This document shows, piece after piece, positions 33,148-45,488 of a stretch of DNA of 64,000 bases (position 1 is the first letter of the stretch; each line of letters opens with the position of its first letter). This stretch comes from Viridothelium virens. Its lineage: Eukaryota > Ascomycota > Dothideomycetes > Trypetheliales > Trypetheliaceae. The position numbers and the translations under genes were made by a program. Where the stretch lies: the NCBI GenBank assembly GCA_010094025.1, contig ML991794.1, forward strand, positions 1 to 64,000. Direction: 5' to 3'. The notes below the pieces were generated by a model, which was not told where the DNA came from, searched no databases, and saw only the letters and a list, made by a program, of their open reading frames with translations.

Positions 33148-35934
33148 TCAATTAGATGTAGCACCACCAATGATTTCTTCCCTCGATGCTACCGGGGGTC
33201 TTCCGTCTTCATACCTTTCAATATTCGCGATCGCGCTTTGAAGCGCACTCGTAAGATCCATGTGGAATGACGGCCGGTTCAAACCCTGGACCACGACTGA
33301 CTTGCCAGCGGGTTGAGCGTACGCTCTGCTCGACTTTAGCGTCTTGTCCACACTGTCCTGACTGGACGACCGATCACCATCCGCCGTCGCATGGAAGTCG
33401 CGACGCGTCACCTGACCATCTTCGATATCATTGTCAGCATGGGCTCGACTCCGACTTCGACTGTGCCTCTTCGCTTCGGCACGGTTGAATCCGTACTCAG
33501 CAGCCTCGGCGGCAGAATCAATGCCTCCAAGTTCGGCCACGCTGAATACAGGCTTCCACCGGTGGAATCCATCATCCTGAGAACTGATCTTGGGGTAGCC
33601 GAATCCGGCTGAGGCTAGAGCTCTCTTTGTCCAGCGGTTGTTAATATGGGCAAAATGCCACTCGACCATTTCTGGTGAGACATATCGGTCAAGTTGGTTA
33701 CGCACATCAATTAGATGCTGTATGGAAGTAATATCAACATTGTTGACGGACGAGAAGTCGAGGATGATGGCTTTCAGAGTTGGCCGATCGTCTTCTTGAT
33801 AAAGGTCTTTGCTATGACGAGGTCCTGGGTCGTTCCATGGTCGATCCTGATTTTTTTTTAGCTATGCCGTCGATTATTTCAAATTATAGAATACTTACGC
33901 CTTTCTTGGGATAACTCATAGGATTCGTCCGACGGGTTTGCTGAAAGATTGTATGGACCATGTAATCCAGGTAATGGTTGGCGTTAGGATAGTTATAACC
34001 CTCTGAAAACCTGTACATAAAGACTCCAGGATAAGGCGTCTGCAGTGCAATTCGCGGGTTCGTGCCATCGTGATGATCGATGGGAAGGAAGATGTTTCTT
34101 GTTTCTAAGCCATTGTCGTCGGTGTTAGGCCGTCGGGTGTTTCCTGAAGTCGTACCGTACTTCGGCTCGTTTCCTCGTATGATGCGATCGCCGACGACAG
34201 AGTGGACTTTGACTCTACCTAAGAAACGACCCCTGGCTTTGAAAACTCTATAAAGGAGCAAAGCCGCAGAGACGGAGATCGTTGTATAGACGCCATTCTC
34301 AATGCTAGAGAAGACAGTAACGAGAACACCGGCGAAAAAGATTATCACCTCGAGGGGTGAAATTCTCCAAAATTGATAAACAGTATTGGGAGGAGTTATC
34401 AGATCCAGGACCGCATGAATAATCACACCCGACAAAGAGGCCTGTGGGATATAGAAGAAGACTGCCGTGAGTCCGTAAAGTGCAATAAGTACGACAATAG
34501 CAGTGATGACACCAGCAAATGGAGTTCGTACACCAGCCTTGGACTTGATGGCGGTTCGGGAGAACGAACCAGTAGCGGGATATGCCCCAAGAAACGGTCC
34601 AAGAAGGTTCGTGACGCCGATAGCGACGAGTTCTTGGGAGGGGTTAATCTGGTAATTGTTGACCCTACCGAATGATTTCGCGATAGAGATATGTTCGATG
34701 AGCAACACAATGACCGTTGCGGGCAAATCGCCCGCAAAGGAAGAAATCATATCAGTAGTCACGTAGGGAACTTTAGCATCCTTGAATCCTATAGCAGCTC
34801 TTAGCAGGAATCACGAGGGATAAAACTCTGGGTGCACCTACCCCTTGGGACCGGCCCAAGAATCTTGAATTTAGGCTTACTCCTATGATGTCTGTTCACC
34901 AACCAGCTGATCAAGGTGTATAGTAGTATGACGAATATCGTGCGTAGCGTAGACATGTAGAAGAATGCTTTTCGCCGATTTGGAAACCGTTTGGAGCCGT
35001 GAGTGGCGGCAGACCTAATCGCATAGAGCATGAAAAGGGCAGTCAAACCCATAGCAGCGTCGAGCTTGGTGCGACCAAGGTGCTTGAGGATGTTGATCAC
35101 CACTTTGTAGGTCGAATCGCGAGTGGAGAAACCAGTGATTCCCATCATTGTTGGAATTTGGCCCACGGCGATATTCAGCGCTGATCCGGTCATGAAAGCC
35201 GAAATAGCCGCAAGGGAGATAAAGTCAACCAGCCATCCTAATCTAGTCACCCCGAGGAAGCATACAATTGCTCCTCCTATGATAGCTAGCGCGCCAGCTA
35301 CATCTTGGGGATCGAACCGGTTGTGGGTTTTATCTTGGACCTTAATAAGGACGTTGCCTGTTACAGTCGACAAGACGGCGACGGGCTGCATCAATTAGCA
35401 TGATGGTGGAAAAATCTTGGGTGCTGGCACCTACACCAATAGTGATATCCTTTGACGTAGCGAAAAACCAGTAAATTAGAACGCCCATGAACGATGAATA
35501 GAGACCGTACTGAGCCGGCAGCGTTGCGAGCTGAGCATATGCCATGCCTTGTGGCACGACAACTGCACCGACGGTAATTCCTAGCCTGTGTGAGTCCTTC
35601 TGAATTAGAGAAAATAAGACGGCCAAAACTAACCAGCAATGAGGTCCCCAATGAGCCATTGAAGATTGTAGCGATGGATCCACGTGGTAAACGGGAAAAG
35701 GCTTCGACAGTATTGCAAAAATTGTTGCCCTGAGGGGAGGTGGTCACGAAACCATTCTGCAACGGTGGGTTCCTGTTCGACATAATCGTCTGCGCTTTCA
35801 ACAGAAAAGACAGATTCTCCTTGAGTGACTCTGCTGTCATTGTCACGACCCATTTCATTGCGATAATCCAGTTTAATGCCGAGAATCCTAGCCAGGCCAT
35901 GGCCAACCTTGGCCCGGGTGGAGTCAGCAGACAT
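33148..35934 (-). CDS. sulfate permease (SulP family, with STAS domain)
   Basis: Five exons: 35934-35634, 35580-35435, 35385-34842, 34788-33899 and 33846-33148; 859 residues, close to yeast Sul1/Sul2 and Neurospora Cys-14. It imports sulfate with protons at the plasma membrane. The N-terminal tail is followed by WLIGDLIAG and ITVGAVVVPQGMAYAQLATL, the SulP signature, then PVAVLSTVTGN, INPSQELVAIGVTNLLGPFLGAYPATGSFSRTAI in two runs, and YGLTAVFFYIPQASLSGVII. The cytosolic STAS domain (about 640-760) has LKAIILDFSSVNNVDITSIQHL. An acidic/Arg-Ser insert (RHSRSRSRAHADNDIEDGQ) lies inside the distal STAS region. Start at 35934 is the first ATG with a typical N-terminus; 35997 is an upstream alternative. 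Confidence 0.9.
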
Positions 35935-37456
35935 GGTCCTAACACAAGCCCTGAGGATGCACAAGCTTTTCAAAGGCCGCAAAGAAGATCCAAGCAAGAA
36001 GCACTTAAAAGGGATAGTCTGTGTGCCAAGTCAGGTCCGATGCACTGCAATGCTAACAACCTAGAAAGATGCCGGATGATGGGGTGCGACCAATCTATCT
36101 GAATACTCGTGGGTAATTAATAGTCCCCACGGGGGAATCTAGAACACGTCGACTCCCTCCAGTTCCTGCGCGCCTCTCGTCTTTTCTACACACAAACGAG
36201 ACCACACAAGCGTGATAACTCGATGGGGGTGGCGTCAGTGGCAATGGCTAGACGAAGGCCATACGTAAAGAATGAGTAGCCCTACTGCGTCTGAGGGAGG
36301 GCGCCGAGAAGCTGGAACCCCAAGACTAAGGTTTCTTGGGGGTCTGTAGGCGCGGATCTCGGGCAAAAGATTGGACCCAGGCAGCAGTAGAATCCAGTCT
36401 CAAGTCGGATTAGGAAATTTCGGCTGCGACAGCCAGTGGGTAATCGAGCAGAACTGACCAAACATAAATGTCAAGGTGAAATCGCGCGTCTCCCGAGGAA
36501 AAAGAGTCGACTCCTTCAAGTAGGCCAAATGCCGGTCAATTGCAGAAGGCTGACATTTAGATCGGCCGAGCGATCTGATTTCGATCGTAAAGGTGTCAGA
36601 TCCAGGATGATGGCCAGGCTGTTGGTAGCGGCGGATCGAAGAGAAGATGAAGTTATGGGATGGCACGAGGGATGGCATGTTGGCATTATTCTCTCGCCAA
36701 AGCACGTACGCAATCACGACATGGGGACGAGGCTCGAAAGGGACAGGCGAGCGGGAAGAGTGGGTTTGGTTAATTCTTCGATCAGCGTGCTAAGAGTTTT
36801 TAGGCGACGGTCAGCAGTTCGGCTCGCTGTTGCGTCTTGGGGGAGAGCATGGAGAGATCCTGCACCATGGAGCCGCGCTTTGTCGTGGAAGTAGCCAATC
36901 AACGCCACCAAGAATGGTATCATCCGCTCCCCTGATGATGCTTGAACGCCGCGAAATATCAATGTCGAGCCAGTGCACTGGTTCCCTCGGTAGTGTCAAA
37001 CAACGATGGTATGATGGAATCATTTTTCTGGACAATTTGATATTCTGATGCAGATTGCGATCCCGGGTCTGAAAACTTGAGATGTGTTTTTCTCATAATA
37101 GAAGTCTACCTTGAAGCGGAAGCCTTTGTTAGCCGTTGACGAGATGTTATGCGAAGGCCAGGCCATCTTCGGTAATTTTCGCTGTCAGATCTGTGCTAGG
37201 ATGTAGTAAACTTAAGCACCCACGGTTCTGAGGAAAATGTGAAGACGGTACCACCATACCATGGAATGAGTGACGCACAGTAAGGTGGTAAGATATCCAC
37301 TACCGTAGCTTAAGGTGGGTACCAGATATCCTTGCACTGGCTTCTAGAAGCGCGCTAAGGGATCGTTGGTGCCGTAGTGGTGGGACTCGGTCGACGCGTC
37401 GCACGCGCTCCCTAACCCATCTTGTATTTTGCACCAGCCCTCATACCCCACGATTG
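35935..37456. other. divergent intergenic region, sulfate permease / bub2
   Basis: 1.5 kb, the longest clean promoter region in the window. It should hold the sulfate permease control sites; I did not find an unambiguous palindromic bZIP site. Open frames at 36436-36894 have no protein features. Confidence 0.4.
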
Positions 37457-38616
37457 ATGGACTTCATGAAGCTCGATCATTATCTCCGCGGTCCACCATC
37501 GGGCGACATCGTGAAGGGTCTGGCAGAGATTCGCCTTGCTGTGCTGCACCATGGCATACCCAGTAATAATGATGGGATTGTAATTTCTTATCCTCAACAT
37601 TTAATCTTGAATGATGATACTGATTACCTCCGTAGTCTGACCTTCGCATCTATATTTGGTTAATTCTCCTCAATGCCGCGTCTATCAAGACAGACATCTA
37701 CCTCGACCTTGTCCGTCAAGGCCCTTCTCCCGCTTATACGAAAATCCGCAATGATACCTTTCGCACTTTGGCAACGGACCCTCTCTTCCGACGGCGTGTC
37801 ACTGAGAACAGTCTCACACGCGTCTTGAATGCAGTAGCCTGGAAACTCCATGATGCCCACGAAGCAAGAGTCAACGGCTGGCAGTCCCCTCCAACACTGC
37901 CCGCTCCGAACCTTCTCCGACCTGGAGATTCCGTCACGGGCAGTCCTGAGCAGAGTCTTCGTCTCAGCACCTCTCCCGGCGGCAAAGGAAGTGTAGCTGG
38001 TACCGATGGTTCGGATGCAGGAGCACAGCCAGGCACAGAACAGCTCGGGTACGTTCAGGGCATGAACGTACTCGCCGCACCTTTTCTGTATGCCGCACGC
38101 TCCGAGGCAGAAGCCTTCGTCGCCTTTGACACTTTTTTGCGACGAGAATGCCCCGGTTACATTAAACCTTCCATGGACGGCGTGCATCGTGGCCTGGCCC
38201 TTGTGGATAAAGTTCTTGCAGTCGTCGAGCCAAAGCTGGCCGGCCATCTCCACTCCAAAGGCCTGACTGCGCAGATCTACGGCTTTGCGAGTGTCACCAC
38301 CCTGTGCGCCTGCACGCCACCTTTACCAGAGGTGCTCAATTTATGGGACTTTCTCTTCGCCTGGGGCGTGCACTTAAATATTCTCTGTATTGTTGCACAA
38401 TTGATCATGATCAAGGAGCAAATCCTGCAGAGCTCAAGGTACTTAGCAAGACAACAGACCTATCATTCGTAGCTAACCGTCTCGGCTTCTAGTCCTAACC
38501 TCATCCTTCGAGCACTTCCGGCTCTTGAAGCCCAGACAATCAAGATGATCGTACTTAGCATTGTGGAAAAAATACCGGAGGATCTCTACCAAGAGATCCT
38601 CAGGCATGCTAAATGA
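37457..38616 (+). CDS. bub2: Bub2-like TBC GTPase-activating protein
   Basis: Three exons, 37457-37579, 37636-38438 and 38493-38616; 349 residues. Bub2, with Bfa1, is the GAP for the Tem1 GTPase and holds the mitotic exit / septation network at the spindle pole. Blocks: SDLRIYIWLILLNAA, PAYTKIRNDTFRTLATDPLF with the TBC arginine-containing RRRVTENSLTRVLNA, EQLGYVQGMNVLAAPFLYAA (the YVQGMN glutamine finger box), EAFVAFDTFL, YIKPSMDGVHRGLALVD, YGFASVTTLCACTPPLPEVL and LWDFLFAWGVHLNILCIVAQ. The C-terminus has PALEAQTIKMIV and KIPEDLYQEIL, as in Bub2. A Ser/Gly insert (about 105-150) between two TBC helices is mildly unusual. The start ATG is the first in the exon. Confidence 0.85.
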
Positions 38617-38771
38617 GCCAGGCGATCATGCACTACGTCCTATTTTCGGACGCCTCTGTCACTCTGTGCTCCAGTCCCTGCGTGCTAGTTCTACCTTGCC
38701 TGCGCGCCTCAGAAAGGGACACGCTTTCGCAGATGGCGATGCATGTCGGACCTCATTACCTCACTACCAAT

Positions 38772-40157
38772 CTACGCATCTCCCTGCAGCGATCCTACGG
38801 CCCTCCTCTCTTCATCGACATCATTCAAAGCAGCGATACATCGCGTCAACGCTCTTTCTCCAGCACTAACCTTCTCATTGACGAAATCGCGCATCTCCTT
38901 TCTTGCTCCTGCAGCTGCTTGGTTCCATGACGACACCTTGGCCTGCGCGCTACTTGGTAGGAGATGACTTTCCTGTGCCAGGCGCTCGAGTGTGGCCTTT
39001 CGTTCATCCTCAGCACTCGCCAGTTGACGTCGCAGGAAAGCATTCTGCGAGAGAAGGGCTTGCGATGTACGAGATGTCTCGGTGAGGGCTGGAATATACG
39101 GGAGTAGGGTGACTGCCTGGGAGGGTTCCTTGGGAGCACCAATGGGCTGTCGGGTTGCACTGGTCGGACTCGTCCCTGAAATTTTTGGTGATTGTCGGGA
39201 GAAGAAGGTGCGCTTGGTGGGACTACTGGGCGACAGTAAAGTTGATGTGGAAGCGTTATCGATGGATTCGATGAACCGGATCAATGATTCACGGGAAGAA
39301 GTATAGCTTTTGTATTGGTCTTCAATATCGGAAAGGGTGATGGTTCGAGCAGCCGGTTCATCCTTCTCTACCACAGCATCGTCCTCTTTGTGCATAGATG
39401 TTTCTTCCGGCACCTTTGCTAGTTGCTCTTCGATCCAGCTAATGAGCTCATCTCGGGCGTGGCGAAGTGCACGAATATCTGCATCTATATCTGGCTTTGT
39501 CGAGGCAGTGCCGTCCTTTTGAGCATCATCTGCCCTTCGAACTCCGTCCGTATCGCACTTAGCTACAAGAACCGCCTTTTTGAGTTTCGTGACGAGCTCA
39601 TCACTGTGAACATCCTCGTTTCCATTGTTCAACATAGGAGCCGGTGCCTCTGGATGGTCACCAATTGCCTGCTTTACAGCATTTCTCAAGCCCATCTTCA
39701 TATCGTTTGTATCGGTCGTGAGGGTCGCTAGATAGTTCCGAACTACTTCAAGACGCCTCTGACGCTGGCGCAGACGGAGGAGCGAGACATAGTCTTCTAT
39801 GCTGCCTGATCTTTTGGAGTCCGTTTGCCTGTTGATTGTATGTGTTGCTCCATGTTTCAGCTCCTCTAAGTCGGATCGAAGCTCCTCAAGCTTTGTCTTG
39901 GCCGCTATGTGAGCCTGCAATGCTTTCAGGTAAGATCGCCTCACCCCACTGATGGGTAGCGGAATGTCCCTAGCATTTATGGTCTGAGGGTAGAAAGCGT
40001 GCGCCAAGTGAGCTCCACCACTGCCATCATTGCTTTCAAACGGCGCAAAGAGATATCGGTCGAGCTGTTTCCGAATGCGTAGGGTTTCTGAGCGATCGTG
40101 AATGTAGGGGGCTAACGCTTCTTGCACGGCTGGAAAGGGGCAAGTCGATTTGGACAT
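38772..40157 (-). CDS. coiled-coil protein of unknown function
   Basis: Single-exon gene, 461 residues from the ATG at 40157 (MSKSTCPFPAV). The N-terminal 90 residues look conserved: CPFPAVQEALAPYIHDRS, RKQLDRYLFAPFES, HAFYPQTINARDIPLPISG, VRRSYLKALQAH. Then come long heptad-rich helices (KTKLEELRSDLEELKHG; DYVSLLRLRQRQRRLEVVRNYL; ALRHARDELISWIEEQL), an Ser/Pro linker, and a last coiled coil ending in ALNDVDEERRAV. This layout suggests a subunit of a microtubule, kinetochore or tethering assembly, but I do not recognise the family. It is convergent with bub2, 155 bases apart. Confidence 0.7.
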   Translation of the reverse strand: MSKSTCPFPAVQEALAPYIHDRSETLRIRKQLDRYLFAPFESNDGSGGAHLAHAFYPQTINARDIPLPISGVRRSYLKALQAHIAAKTKLEELRSDLEELKHGATHTINRQTDSKRSGSIEDYVSLLRLRQRQRRLEVVRNYLATLTTDTNDMKMGLRNAVKQAIGDHPEAPAPMLNNGNEDVHSDELVTKLKKAVLVAKCDTDGVRRADDAQKDGTASTKPDIDADIRALRHARDELISWIEEQLAKVPEETSMHKEDDAVVEKDEPAARTITLSDIEDQYKSYTSSRESLIRFIESIDNASTSTLLSPSSPTKRTFFSRQSPKISGTSPTSATRQPIGAPKEPSQAVTLLPYIPALTETSRTSQALLSQNAFLRRQLASAEDERKATLERLAQESHLLPSSAQAKVSSWNQAAAGARKEMRDFVNEKVSAGERALTRCIAALNDVDEERRAVGSLQGDA

Positions 40158-40527
40158 TTTTTGCAAGACGATATCTAGTTTGAAGGGTGGGGTGGTAGAG
40201 TAATGTCAAGAAAAGCAGGGTCCAGTACCGTATCGTGTGGCAGGCGCGTCGGCCAATTTCCTTGCACGCGTCAAGGTAACACGGTGAAATGTTTACGTCT
40301 TGCTATGTGAAATAATCCCTATCGACCTCTATTCTCCTATAAGCTCGACCGAAACAGCAATCTCCGAATTTTGAACCTCGCTTACCTCTGCGCCAAAGTC
40401 GGTAGAGGTAAGGTATTGTTCCAAATGAAGAGCCGCGAAATCAGCTAAGCAAATGTTGCTTAGCTCCAACATTATCTCATTCTTGAGTCTCAAGATTATC
40501 ACCATCACAAGGCTCATCACTGGCAAC

Positions 40528-40997
40528 ATGTCAGCCTCTCAAGGAAGATGTTCGAGTTCAGAGCGAGCTGCTGCCAGCAACTCCTCATCTCCTCACATGG
40601 CTCCCGAATCCAAGAGACCTTCGTTTTGGAGTTCTCTTTTTTCGATGTCGTCCAAGAGCAAAGGGCCTTCGCCGTCGCAGGGGCAATGGCTTGAGCATCA
40701 AAGGCAGCCTGGTGGTGACAGGTGAGCTGCGTGTCAGATGTATTAGCACGGCCTTCGCTCAGTTCTGCGCAGCACAGCTCCGAAGGCCGAGAAGAAGGGG
40801 GGCACTTGGACCTGGTGGCTTACCTTGGGATGATCCCTGCCATGCGAAATGCCTTTATCGGAAGTTATCTACCTAAGATTTTATTGGGAGGGGCGGGTGT
40901 TCGTTTAAGACGAGATCATCGCGTCCTTGGCTTCCTATTGAAGAGCGATCAACCAGGCATTATTTGGTGCAACAATGGACGTGTGCAAGAAAAATAG
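40528..40997 (+). CDS. hypothetical protein, two exons
   Basis: Exons 40528-40721 and 40778-40997, 56-nt intron with good sites (GTGAGC...CACAG) and phase kept to the stop; 137 residues. The N-terminal half is Ser/Lys-rich (MSASQGRCSSSERAA; MSSKSKGPSPSQGQW), the C-terminal half has HLDLVAYLGMIPAMRNAFIG. No family recognised. The last 50 residues look less protein-like, so the real gene could continue through further exons or be broken. It is divergent from the coiled-coil gene, 370 bases away. Confidence 0.4.
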
Positions 40998-43584
40998 GCT
41001 CCCGTTCTTAGGCAAACATCTTCGAGCCATCATACAAGACCTTTTGAAACCGTCTCAAAGCTGGACGCTTGGATGGTTATGGCAAGTGGATCTAAGTTCC
41101 TTCAAATGGTTCAGGAAATCATCAGGCGCACTAACTTCAATCGTAGCTCGTACTCCTCCGCATCACCCCGAAGTTGATCTGGAATACAAGTCGGATCTCT
41201 AGACTGAGTGATAAGCGGCCAGTCGCTCGTCTACCTTCAAAGCCGCCTCAGGCATAGAGGATTGAAGAGATAGCTGCATCTTCTTGAGACAGTATCAATA
41301 TCCTGATCTACACCTGGGCAGCTCGCGTTTCGGCCCCTCATTGTGCCTTCCGAGTCATGGCTGGTACACATTGCCTGTTGTTATTGGGTAACAGCCGGTC
41401 AGATCTTAAAAGATACGAAACATTTCTCGTTACGCTGGTTCCTATTTATAGAAATTCATTGCCTAGCACGGATGATCTTTATGCCTGCGCTCATGTCCTA
41501 CAGAGTGACGCCCCCTGGGCCACTGTGGCTTATCAACAAGCTCATTGCGTCTGGTAATCGATCACCTTCTTTAGCCACATTACAACGACGTCTGTGACTT
41601 CCACCAAACCCACTGATGCTGGTACTAACATTTAGACCGTCTTGATACAGAATATCTATTGAACTCAGATTCATGGGCAGGCGCGAGGAGACATCTCGGC
41701 ATTTATCCTATTCACCACGATATCGAACGTTTGTGTAGTCTCTAGCCCTGAATGCTGTGTTGGTCGACATGTGTACGAGTTCTCCCAACTTTGATTGTTT
41801 TCACGTTGCTGGGAGCCTATGGCTTGTCGTCCTCCCACTTTTACTCTTTCCCCACTTCTCTCAATCTCCGCTCTTGTCCTTGCAGTGTCCACGTATCTCT
41901 TCGTTTTAATTCAGCCAGATACCTAAAGAATACTCGTGTGATGCGTACGTCTGTCCTCAGCTCATATGCATCAGCAGGATCTTTCCGCTTCGTGTCTTTT
42001 ACTTATTGAAAACCCAGAAGAGACCGAGTCTTTGATATTTGCCGACGCCTCTGATGCATTGGCATCAGCGTCATGGCACGATTTGCTCTTCCTCCATGTC
42101 ACCCGTCTAAATTTGTGGTTATTTTCGCAGCTAAGCCCTCCCCCGAACCCATGCAATATAACTCTAACTCTAAAGTGCCGAACTAGTAAGCTCCACTGCT
42201 GGGCTCCGTACTTATCTCACTCTGAAAATTCGACCTACAGCTACGTTCGGCAGTGATGCTCTTTAGTGTGATATTCTAGGCAGTACGCTTTCCTAGCTTT
42301 CAAAACCGCGAAGAAGGCTGCGCAAACTCGAAGGTCTCCGATTCGGGACTAGGGACCACAGTATTTCTCCTTGGGAGCAGTTGTGATTTCTATCTTGTCC
42401 ATGGTCACATCAACAGTACTTTTCGGTCTTTCAATTGCGTCTACCGCATTGTCAATCATGTAATACTTTGCAGTCCCTCGCACCATGGTCCCAACCGTCA
42501 GATGAACACGACGATACCCCCGGGATTAGTTGACTTCAATTCGACTTTGGATCATACAGTCTCTGCAACACCTCGAAGCGGTCTTTCAGACTGGCGACGA
42601 TGTCAAGGCGTTCCAGTTCGACCTCATTAAAACTATTTTGAGGTCCAATCATTGATCCTAGTAAGATCAAGAACTGTTCTGTTTGTTGTATACCACGTGG
42701 ACGACGCAGGATACACGGATACCTCTGCTGAGAACCTTACAGGCCGCAGGATTTCCTAGATCTTACACCTTCCAGTCCAGGGTTTTAGTTCACCACATTC
42801 TGAACACTTAACAGAAAGATCTTCAGCTCGCAGTACTGAGCGCTAAACTACCTTGGGCATGAGAACCTCCGTGAGGCGTCGATGCGGGAATTCTGGCATC
42901 GTCCCAGAGTAGCCATAGTAACAGGTGATACAAGCACCATGTTCTGCGGTTCTATCACTTTGAGTTGCAGGGGTAGGCAGAGAGTAGAGTCACCGACTAC
43001 TGACTCCACTTATCGACGGCGCACTGCACAGAAGCGGCGCAGTAAAGCGATATTACGTCATCCTGACCCAGCTGCTGGAAATGACGGTTCATGGACAAGT
43101 TGATTCCTTTGTGCCAAAAGCCAGATACTATTAAATTCTCTATTCCATCCTAACAATGCGCTTCGATCGAGCATATCAAGCTGCGAGCGTTGAGAGTACG
43201 TGTGTCTCAGACTAGAGGCATACGTCCTTCCGCACTCCCGTTGATCTACAACTTCCATCGTGTGTATAACAACTATCTAACATACTGCGGGGTCTGTCCA
43301 TGTGCCGCACGCTTGCCTAAAATACGACCAATTGGCAAGGAGCGGAACGGTGGTTGCCTGTCGCAGCTGTCCACGCATGTAGTAAGGGTAGCATATAGAA
43401 TGTACGGAACCCTAAGCCGTTAGCCTTACGTGTTCGAGTTGCGACGTATGTTTGATACCTATCCTCACATTGCTGCATTGGAGATATCCTTCACTTTCCG
43501 CAGGTATTAGGAGCCATCACAGGCCGACTGAAACCGAGGGTTTCGAGACAAATCACATGAAAGCAAGAGCTTTGTGCATCTGAA
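40998..43584. other. gene-poor stretch left of the GMC gene
   Basis: 2.6 kb of short open frames without splice support. An open frame at 41357-41557 and another at 41966-42256 lack family features. It contains one copy of a dispersed repeat (42561-42755). Confidence 0.4.
42561..42755. repeat. diverged dispersed repeat, copy 1
   Basis: About 195 bases resembling 46214-46430 in the same orientation, flanking the GMC gene. The clearest shared stretches are GAACTGTTCTGTTTGTTG / TAATTGTTCTGTTTCGCTG, ACCACGTGG / ACCATGTGG, CTCTGCT and CTTACAGGC. Similarity by eye is roughly two thirds, with many transition differences. Family unknown. Confidence 0.6.
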
Positions 43585-45488
43585 ATGGCAGTACTTTGTG
43601 AGAATGTCGAACAGTTTTCCGCCGGTGTCAATGGTGCCTTTGACTATGTCATTTGTGGAGGAGGGACTGCAGGTCTTGTAGTCGCAGCGCGACTGACAGA
43701 AGACCCAGATGTTACTGTCGGAGTTCTTGAGGCTGGCCAGAATCGTATGGACGATCCTTTAGTCAATACCCCGGCCGCTGCTATGCAAATGCTCAGCCAT
43801 CCGGACTATGATTGGATGGTGGAGAGTATCCCTCAGGTATGTTTGACTTGACCTTTGGAAGAGACTGACATGCATTAATCAGTCTCATAGAAAGGCAACC
43901 TCAACAGGACCCACGCCGTTCCTCGAGGTAGAATGCTAGGTGGATCTAGCGCCCAAAATTGGACCTTGTATACGCGCGGATCAGATAGTGATTTCGACAA
44001 TTGGGCGGCGCTTGTAGGAGATAGGAGCTGGTCCGCAGACAATTTCCGAGCTTATTTCCTCAAGCATCAGACCCTCGAACCTATTGGGACGTCCATTTCT
44101 GAGGAAGACAAAGAGTTTATGCCTTTCCAACGGGAGTTCCATGGCAAAGAGGGACCCATCCATACGAGTTTTGACAATTGGCACTTACCATTTGGGACTG
44201 AATTCCTCCGAGCTTATCACAACACTGCAAGAAGAGAGGTCATGCCATTGGATCCATGGTCTGGGGACCATCTGGGCTTCTATTCAACCCTCGCAACGGT
44301 CAATTCGAGCACGGGGACGAGAAGCTATGCAGCAAGTGCCTACTTGCAACCGAACCTGGACAGGCCAAACCTCAAGGTGTTGACCAAGGCGACCGTCAGT
44401 AAGATCATATTGGACCAAAAAGGCGGTACATCAACAGCTCGGGCTGTCGAGTTCCTCCATGGTAGCAAGCAACATGTTGTCCAGGCGAATAAAGAGGTTA
44501 TTTTGAGTTGCGGCGTTGTCCAATCACCTCAAAGCCTTGAATTGTCCGGCATTGGAGACTCGAATGTACTACGTCAAGCAGATGTCAGCTGTTTGGTTAA
44601 TCTTCCGGCTGTGGGCGAAAATCTCCAAGATCATCCTGGGACAGTGATTTCTTGGACTCTTTCTCCGAACACAAAGACCATGGACCAGCTCGCCGATCCC
44701 GCTGCTCTGGTCGCCGCTCAAGAAGAATACATGTCTGCTCACTCCGGAATCCTCACATCTGTTACGAGCAGCATGGGATTTCTTCCATCCCGCGAACTTG
44801 TCTCCGAGACCGAACTCCAGCACACAATTGACATCATTCGTAGTCTCCCCAACAAAACCCCTTTCCAGGCTCAACAGCGTGAACAGATCATCAACCTTCT
44901 ACGGTCCCCCAAGCACGCAAGCGTCCACTTCGTGATGTGCCCCGCCACCCTAAACCTCTCCGAAGAGGCCGTCAAAGATCAAAAGATGTCCTCAGTCCTC
45001 CGGTCTCTCAAGAAGCCCACGGTGCTGCGGCAAGCATCCGCGTCTCAAACAGCGTTGGCCGTGGATCCGTACACATCCAATCGGCCGATCCATTGGTTCA
45101 ACCAACCTACGACCAAGCCTTCTTCGAAAACGAAGCCGATGTCGCGGTTGCGACTGCAGGACTTCGCTTTCTCGATCGAGTTGCGAATGGGGAGCTAAAA
45201 GACAAGATCAAGGCAAGAATCTATCCGCCACCGGAGGTCAACCTCCATGATGATAAGCAGGCAAACGACTACATCCACAGCTTATGCATCTCAGAATACC
45301 ATCCAGTGGGAACTTGTGCGATGAGTCAGGTTGTAGATGGACGACTTAGAGTCAAAGGGGTGAGTGGCTTGAGGGTTGTAGATGCTAGTGTCTTTCCAAA
45401 CCATGTGAGTGGGAATCCAATGAGTGCGGTGTATGCGTTGGCCGAAAAGGCCAGTGACATGATCAAAGAGGACAGCAAGGTAAATTAG
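43585..45488 (+). pseudogene. GMC oxidoreductase with one frame break
   Basis: Exon 1 43585-43836, exon 2 43891-45488, intron 54 nt (GTATGT...CATAG); about 616 residues if the break is ignored. GMC enzymes are FAD-dependent oxidases or dehydrogenases of alcohols, sugars and aldehydes. Visible: FAD-binding [94 protein letters not shown], and the active-site EYHPVGTCAM with HVSGNPMSAVYALAEKA. Between EEAVKDQ and DVLSPP the frame changes at the A4 run 44981-44984; five A would keep one frame. No intron fits there. It is either a recently broken gene or a homopolymer error. No signal peptide. The catalytic histidine and the remaining motifs are intact. Confidence 0.8.

Noticed and set aside
40722-41202. 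Treating the open frame 40975-41202 as a further exon of the small hypothetical gene
   Set aside because: No GT-AG pair in phase was found that would join it, and the peptide has no recognisable features.
44988-45044. A possible short intron explaining the GMC frame change
   Set aside because: The only phase-compatible donor is GTCCTC, a very poor site, without a branch point, and it would remove residues that look coding in the second frame.
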